This document shows, piece by piece, positions 58,921-64,000 of a DNA stretch of 64,000 nt. The stretch comes from Calonectria ilicicola (taxonomy: Eukaryota; Ascomycota; Sordariomycetes; Hypocreales; Nectriaceae). The stretch lies in the NCBI GenBank assembly GCA_020809705.1, contig CP085833.1, forward strand, positions 558,001-622,000, read 5' to 3'. The notes below the pieces were generated by a model. The model did no database searches, had not been told where the DNA came from, and saw nothing but the letters and a program-made list of their open reading frames with translations. A program made the position numbers and the translations under genes. The first letter of the stretch is position 1, and each line of letters begins with the position of its first letter.

Positions 58921-59078
58921 TATAAGTTTGAGCCGGCATCCAGCCCCAGAAGTCTCCTTTTCCTCACACACTCTCAACCACAGTCTCTCATTCAGTCCTT
59001 TCTCTTACAAAAACGACCAAGCTCGTCTTTCTAGTCACTCCTTCACATCCCTTCTTCCAACCACAACCAACCTTCACA
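58921..59078 (+). promoter_or_regulatory. Likely core promoter and CT-rich leader of the PLAC8 gene
   Basis: TATAAG lies 158 bp ahead of the ATG. It is followed by a strongly pyrimidine-rich stretch and CTTCACA directly before ATGGCC, a layout typical of highly expressed fungal genes. Confidence 0.55.
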
Positions 59079-59664
59079 ATGGCCACCCCTACCAACAACC
59101 AGCACAACAACGGTCCCATCGACCACGACGACCTCAACGAGTGGAAGGGCCGCTTCAACGATGTCCTCGCCCGTCCCAGCGAGCACGTCAACTCCAAGTC
59201 TCCCGAGACTTCCCAGCCATGGCACAACGCCTTCTTCGGCTGCTGCAACCCCATTGACACCTGCTTGATCACCTGGTGCCTTCCCTGCGTTACCTTCGGA
59301 AAGACCCACCACCGTCTCCGCAAGAACGGCAACCTCGAGGGTTATGAGCCCATCAACACTTCTGTATGTCCAGGCTCGGGATGCTATATCAAAGGATTAC
59401 ACACTAACATGTCACCAACAGTGCTTGCTCTTCTTCGGTTCCACCTGCGTTGGTCTTCACTGGATCCCCATGGCCCTCCAGCGTGCCAACATCCGTGAGA
59501 AGTACAACCTCCAGGGAAGCTGCCTCGTCGATCTCGCCACCGCCTGCTGCTGTGGTCTCTGCGATCTCGTCCAGCAGGAGAAGGAGACTGCCCACCGTGA
59601 GTCTCAGGGTGCCAACACTGAGGGTTACAAGACCAACGACGACATGTCTTACCCTCCCCAGTAA
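59079..59664 (+). CDS. PLAC8-family cysteine-rich membrane-associated protein
   Basis: Predicted 175-aa protein of the PLAC8/Cys-rich family, whose plant and fungal members act in cell-size control, calcium influx or cadmium resistance. Two exons, 59079-59363 and 59422-59664, with a 58-nt GTATGT...ACAG intron. The N-terminus is polar (NNQHNNGPIDHDD). The domain begins with WHNAFFGCCNPIDTCLITWCLPCVTFGK, here given only by its spacing of Cys pairs: C-C, then C-x5-C-x2-C. The second Cys cluster is ATACCCGLCDLVQQEKE, read from ATGCTGCTGT around 59545. Codon use is strongly C-ending, unlike most neighbours, and with the CT-rich leader this suggests high expression. Length fits fungal PLAC8 proteins. 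Confidence 0.92.
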
Positions 59665-60599
59665 ATGGAGCAAGGATCTTGTTCAGTTGCGGGCCCTGTT
59701 AAGTCAGGGCAAGGTCCACGAACGCCAGTATACGAACGGCTCTAATATCGCTATTGATACCTAAAGATTCATACTGCTCAGGATACCCCCCTCGAGGAAG
59801 TCTATGACATGGATATACCCGAGGCATTTAGTTACGCTGAATTTGAATATACGTACTTATTTCTCTAAACTTCTTTCGTCTGCTCCTGTTGTGAATCCTG
59901 TGTGTGCCAACTTGAATTATAACTTGGAGAGATAGATTTGGAGTGTGATGACCCGAATGCCATACAGAAATGGAAGCGATAAAGGAGAACCGATTTTTCC
60001 AATTGGGACTTGTAAATAGATAGCTACTGTTCCAGATGCATTGATGAGCTATTGGTTTCTGTAACTATCCAGGTCTTCTATAGCCACTGTTGGAGGCTGC
60101 CGTTGAAGGCGGCCTTTGACTCCGGGTCATAAGGTTCGACCGGCATGACGATCGCAACTTGGCCTAGATGCTCAATTAGTCGGGCCCGGCAGGGTCCGTG
60201 GTCAACAGATTGATCCAGAAGGCTCGTGTGTTCTTTAGTATGGTGTTTTAGGGCCGACTACGGGCGTGACCATCTTCTACTATTGCGGGCATCCGACCTA
60301 TGTAATAGTCGTCTGTTCACGCGATTGAGACCACTTGTGAGTATGAGAGGCCTTGAATGCACCTGTGAAATTTAAGAGTGTCAAGAGAATATTGCAGTGG
60401 GATGGGATTAAGGGAATGCTATCTTAAATTTGCGGGCGGCACTTGTCTTCGGAACCTTGGAGTTTTGTACCATTGAACGGAAATTTTTTTTCTTGTTTTT
60501 GGATAATTTTTTTTATAAACAAAACCGAAACGACAGCAAAAAAAGAGGAATATGAACGTGGTCAGTCTCAAAAGGATTTTGACAAAAACGCAAAAAGAA
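59665..60599. other. Intergenic between the PLAC8 gene and the tRNA
   Basis: 3' flank of the PLAC8 gene and about 900 bp of AT-rich spacer. No gene seen. The T-rich stretch at 60484-60510 lies downstream of the minus-strand tRNA and may act as its RNA polymerase III terminator; read on the minus strand an A/T mix is also present nearer the gene. Confidence 0.45.
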
Positions 60600-60681
60600 G
60601 GGCTCCGCCGGGGTTTGAACCCGGGGCCTCGTGCAGCTGAGAAATCCCAAAGCACGAATCATACCACTAGACCACGAAGCC
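60600..60681 (-). tRNA. tRNA-Pro (anticodon UGG) with a 10-nt intron
   Basis: Read on the minus strand. The acceptor stem GGCTTCG pairs with CGGAGCC (one G-U). D arm GTCTAGTGGTATGAT. Anticodon stem CGTGC/GCACG with the loop TTTGGG, giving anticodon UGG. The T arm contains GGTTCAAACC. Total 82 nt, that is a 72-nt tRNA plus a 10-nt insert after position 37, the standard place for nuclear tRNA introns. Box A and box B sequences are intact, so it should be functional. Confidence 0.93.
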
Positions 60682-63600
60682 GCTAGTTGATTGTGACGTC
60701 AGGTTACCATAATCATAATTATATGGAAAAAACCTAGACCTACCCTAGAGTACGAACTCCTACCTTGGAGACTGCACTGAAAAAATCAAGACCCTGCAAC
60801 ATCCCACAAAATCAAACATCTACATGAAACTTCAATAAACATTAGTAATCCCCTCTTTGACCACTTGTCCTTGCATCCTCCGGTCAATGTCACCTCACGC
60901 GGGAAGCTTATTCGCGTATAATCTCCCCGAAAGCTAATCTCGACGTTATCGCGCCATTGTTACAGCAGACCCACGTCATCCCTCTCGGACCCGACAATTT
61001 GGAAATAGGCTTCACGATGGTCCCGGAGACGCGTGCTAATCGGATCTCCCGCACGCGGGTGGGTTAAACAGCCGATAAAGTTGCCTCGTAACCTCGCATA
61101 GAATGTTCCATGTTGATGGATTCCATTCCATTTGATTTTACAGGGTCAATATTCGCTTAGGCTTGATAACGAGACCCTCAAACCTGTGCCTCAACTATTT
61201 TAATTACCTGTTGCTCTACGTGTTAAACAGCGGTTTTGGCGACTTTCCTGGCCCGCTTTATCAGTTATAATTAGTCGCGTTAGAGCACTGCTTGTATGAA
61301 ACTGACTCGTCGCGATTGCCATTTTTTCCCTTGCCGATCTGGCAATGCGTTTCAAGCGCTTGGCCACGCTGTTCGAAGACAGAGCCCCATTCGCAATCAG
61401 ACGGTGGTCCGTGGGGGTTTCAGTGCCACCTGCACCCCTGGCGCTTAGATGAAGGGCAAAGTAAGGGACCCATTCAGTGTCGAGTGCTCAGAATTGAAAA
61501 AATAATAGCCATGGGAATGCATGATAGACTATCCGTTGGGCATTTTCTTTGATACTCCTCGGAGAAACAAGCATGTTGCCTCATGCGTCCGGGTTTCCTG
61601 TTCCTACTGGTCGAGGTGTTGTTTGAGTTACGGCTTTGCCGCTAATAGTGGCGATGCTCCTTCCCGATATCATGGCTTATCAAATCTCGAACAGCGCTTT
61701 CTTGGCGTTCTATTTTCGGACAAATAAAAATTGATCTCTATCAAGATGTGGCTGATAGACCACGCGGCACAACTCATAGCGATCGACAAGGCGTATGCTT
61801 TTTGTGCAAGCGAGGGAGTGCATTGAGACAGTAGTTTATACGCAGCTTTAATTGTTGGTGAAACCAGAACTTGAAAAAATTTCAAAATAGTTACATGTTG
61901 GGCTATGTCTATGGTTACTCCACTCATTGTGTTTTGGGTAGGTGCTTTTAGATATCCACAGCTTTGGGAGCATTGCTGATATCGGCAATAGCGATTGCAT
62001 TATTGTCAAGGCATTTGCCTTTTGGGTAAAATCAGAAATCCTCTGACCCAAGAGAGCCCACATTAACTATTTGGGTTTGGTTTGCGATCTTGGCGACGAT
62101 CTTCTCGTCACTAAGGATAGAATAGAGATCTGGATCAACCATTGCAAGATTTTCATTGATAGGCACACTGTCGTAGAATCAGCTTCGTTTGGACATCTCC
62201 AACACCTCTTGAAGTGAATATCATGGTGTGGTTTGATCTCCAGGAGGCAATCAAGAACCTTATTGACCACTCTTAATAATTGGTGGGCAGGGTTATCCCA
62301 TCCTCACCAGTGACTGGATTCTCGGTGCCTCTTCTGGTTCACCGCATCCATTTTGGACCCTGAAAAGGGTCGGAGCAAAATTCTCTTCTACGCTCCGAGC
62401 AGCTATTTCCGAAACCCTAATGGAAACGCCTTGACTATTGCTCTCGGTGCCCAGGAACTTTTGGAAAGCTAATAGCTCGGCAATTTTTAGTACTTTTTTT
62501 TCTTCTGTCTTGCAATTGAGCATCACAAAGATCTATGGGATAGCTACGGCAAATTCCGGAGCCGCTCTTCTGTGCCTAGATGCACTTACGTGCCAAGTCC
62601 ATTCACCGATATGGGGAAGCGACAACTTTTCAGAAGCACTTTTGTCTTTGCCAAGCTCACAATCCCCATTGAGCGGCTCGTGAGGTCCATGTGGGATGAG
62701 TTGGCGCCCTTAACTGCTGCCAAGGCCGATGGCTATACCGTCTTGAGATCGAGATACGATCACACAAGACACGGGAGAGGCGCTGAGACTCGAGTAGCGG
62801 ACGCACTCAAGACAAATGATGTCAATGTCAGAGGTGATGGGCGTTTTATAAGTCGAAAACGGGGGTCCCAATGTGGGTTTTGTTTCACCCGGGCTTGGTT
62901 CACTATCCCTGAGTGACGCTTATCACTGAGCCCCCCCTTTTAACTGGGGGTGTCAAAAACAACAAAAATGACGATTTTCCATTGGCGACTTTTCTCAACA
63001 GGGTAGAGATGCGACAATCAAGAGACGCTTCGTCATAGGAATGCGTGTGCGCGATACGAAACCCAGTTCTCAAATTGGGATGATCTGCCTCATCGCCACG
63101 ACCAAGCTGCGAGATGAGTGGGCGCGTAGAGGAGGGGCGGGCGGGCAACGGGTCGCTCCCGGTCGCCGATTCCTTGCATAGATGAACAGCAGGTATGCTT
63201 ATTTGTTTGTCCAGATTAAGGTTGGGCATGAAAGCGACAGGAGCTATGCGTGGGCGGCTGGAGAGGGCAAATGCACAGCATTGATTTGCTGGTGTGGCTC
63301 CGACCTGCGACCTGAGCCGCCAGTCGTCGTCATTCAGTGCGTCACTGACTGGTTTGAGAAATATGATAGTTCACTCGCCTGTGTTTTGGGCGTCCAACGG
63401 AATTTTCTTTTCCTATTCCATCCATCGGAACAAATGAATGTTTCCGCAGCATGGCGTTTGGGCGCGATCGCCAAGAAGACGGGCCCCTTCACCGAGGGCG
63501 CCGAGTCCCAAAGTGCTGCAAAAAGCGCCCCCTGGTGGAGATGGGTCCACCATGGCACCGGCAATTAATTGCCAAGAGGACCGTAGATAACGAATCCCCT

Positions 63601-64000
63601 GAGGTTTTGGCGGTTGGGCATCGCCATTAGGGCGACAGACGGAGTTGCCGTGCGTGTGTGGCCAAGGGGGTCAACCAACACGAGTCGTCAGAACTTTCGA
63701 ATCGGACAATGTCAAAGTGGCATGTGGTTGCAACATGGGATTTTTTTCTTTTCAGGGCCCGCGTGTGGCTTGTAGGGGGGCTTGAGCTAAGGAAAATAGG
63801 AGGCTGCGGCATGTCTGTCATCCAAGCTTTGACATGATGGACGATTGAGCCTGTCCGCATTCGTATGCCCGCCCATCAACCACTATAACCTTCTCGCAGC
63901 TTGTAACAGTTCGCTATTCAATCCATTTATTCACCCAGTTTTTTCGCCACTTTACTGGGCCAACTCTCAGGGCACAGCCCCCCCCTACACTGTTGGGTCT
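60682..64000. other. Right-end region without a supported gene
   Basis: 3.3 kb. Plus-strand translation of about 61600-62600 gives several hydrophobic stretches broken by stops, which might be an eroded membrane-protein gene. I could not assign a family. ORFs at 62572-62916 and 63182-63568 lack motifs. Confidence 0.4.

Larger units (their letters stand above)
54234..59078. other. Long intergenic region, 4.8 kb
   Basis: No gene I can support. An Arg-rich short ORF on the minus strand at 54573-54758 comes from a GCC repeat. A poly-T run lies at about 56829-56849. The segment 58100-59078 is the probable promoter of the PLAC8 gene, with TATAAG at 58921-58926 and a long CT-rich leader from about 58970 to the ATG. 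Confidence 0.5.

Noticed and set aside
1..64000. CRISPR arrays, rRNA genes, retroviral-type elements
   Set aside because: No regularly spaced repeats, no rRNA sequence and no reverse transcriptase or integrase motifs were seen.

Overview
The window is nuclear DNA of a filamentous ascomycete (Pezizomycotina). Most genes are interrupted by short GT-AG introns of about 46-88 nt with CTNAC/CTAAC-type branch points. The gene families are typical of such fungi: a Zn2Cys6 regulator, a HET protein, a SAT4/PTH11-type rhodopsin-fold membrane protein, cutinase, family PL11 rhamnogalacturonan lyase, a highly reducing PKS remnant and a PLAC8 protein. I cannot fix the genus from sequence alone. Exon coordinates below come from my own reading of splice sites and conserved protein motifs.

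Layout. 1.4-5 kb: a short-chain dehydrogenase and a divergently transcribed Zn2Cys6 regulator. 5.7-6.9 kb: a seven-helix membrane protein. 8.4-10.2 kb: a HET-domain protein. 11.5-12.5 kb: a secreted cutinase. 12.9-17.2 kb: a coiled-coil protein whose 5' end is in doubt, divergent from an HSPA12-like Hsp70. 17.4-21.7 kb: a Gfo/Idh/MocA oxidoreductase divergent from an MFS sugar transporter. 21.9-24.3 kb: the ER-KR-ACP tail of a reducing PKS, without its front half and with a nonsense codon. 24.7-35.6 kb: the most unusual block. It holds a tail-anchored membrane protein, a protein with a chymotrypsin-like fold signature and a terminal zinc ribbon, and two divergently transcribed MACPF (pore-forming) proteins, one ending in a bulb-type lectin domain. 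36.2-38.0 kb: a secreted PL11 lyase. 40.0-44.1 kb: a PRISE-type reductase gene split by a 2.8-kb Mutator-like DNA transposon with perfect 45-bp terminal inverted repeats and an 8-bp target duplication. 45.8-49.4 kb: a 1165-aa coiled-coil protein. 52.6-54.2 kb: a choline/GABA-type permease. 59.1-59.7 kb: a PLAC8 protein. 60.6 kb: a tRNA-Pro with an intron. The last 3.3 kb has no gene I can support.

How the genes may work together. The SDR and its divergent regulator look like a small enzyme-regulator pair. Cutinase and PL11 lyase point to growth on plant surfaces or debris. The block at 24.7-35.6 kb puts a protease-fold protein beside two pore-forming-domain proteins without signal peptides. 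That recalls the protease plus pore-former arrangement of fungal gasdermin incompatibility genes, but it is built here from different folds. The link is inferred from position and family only.
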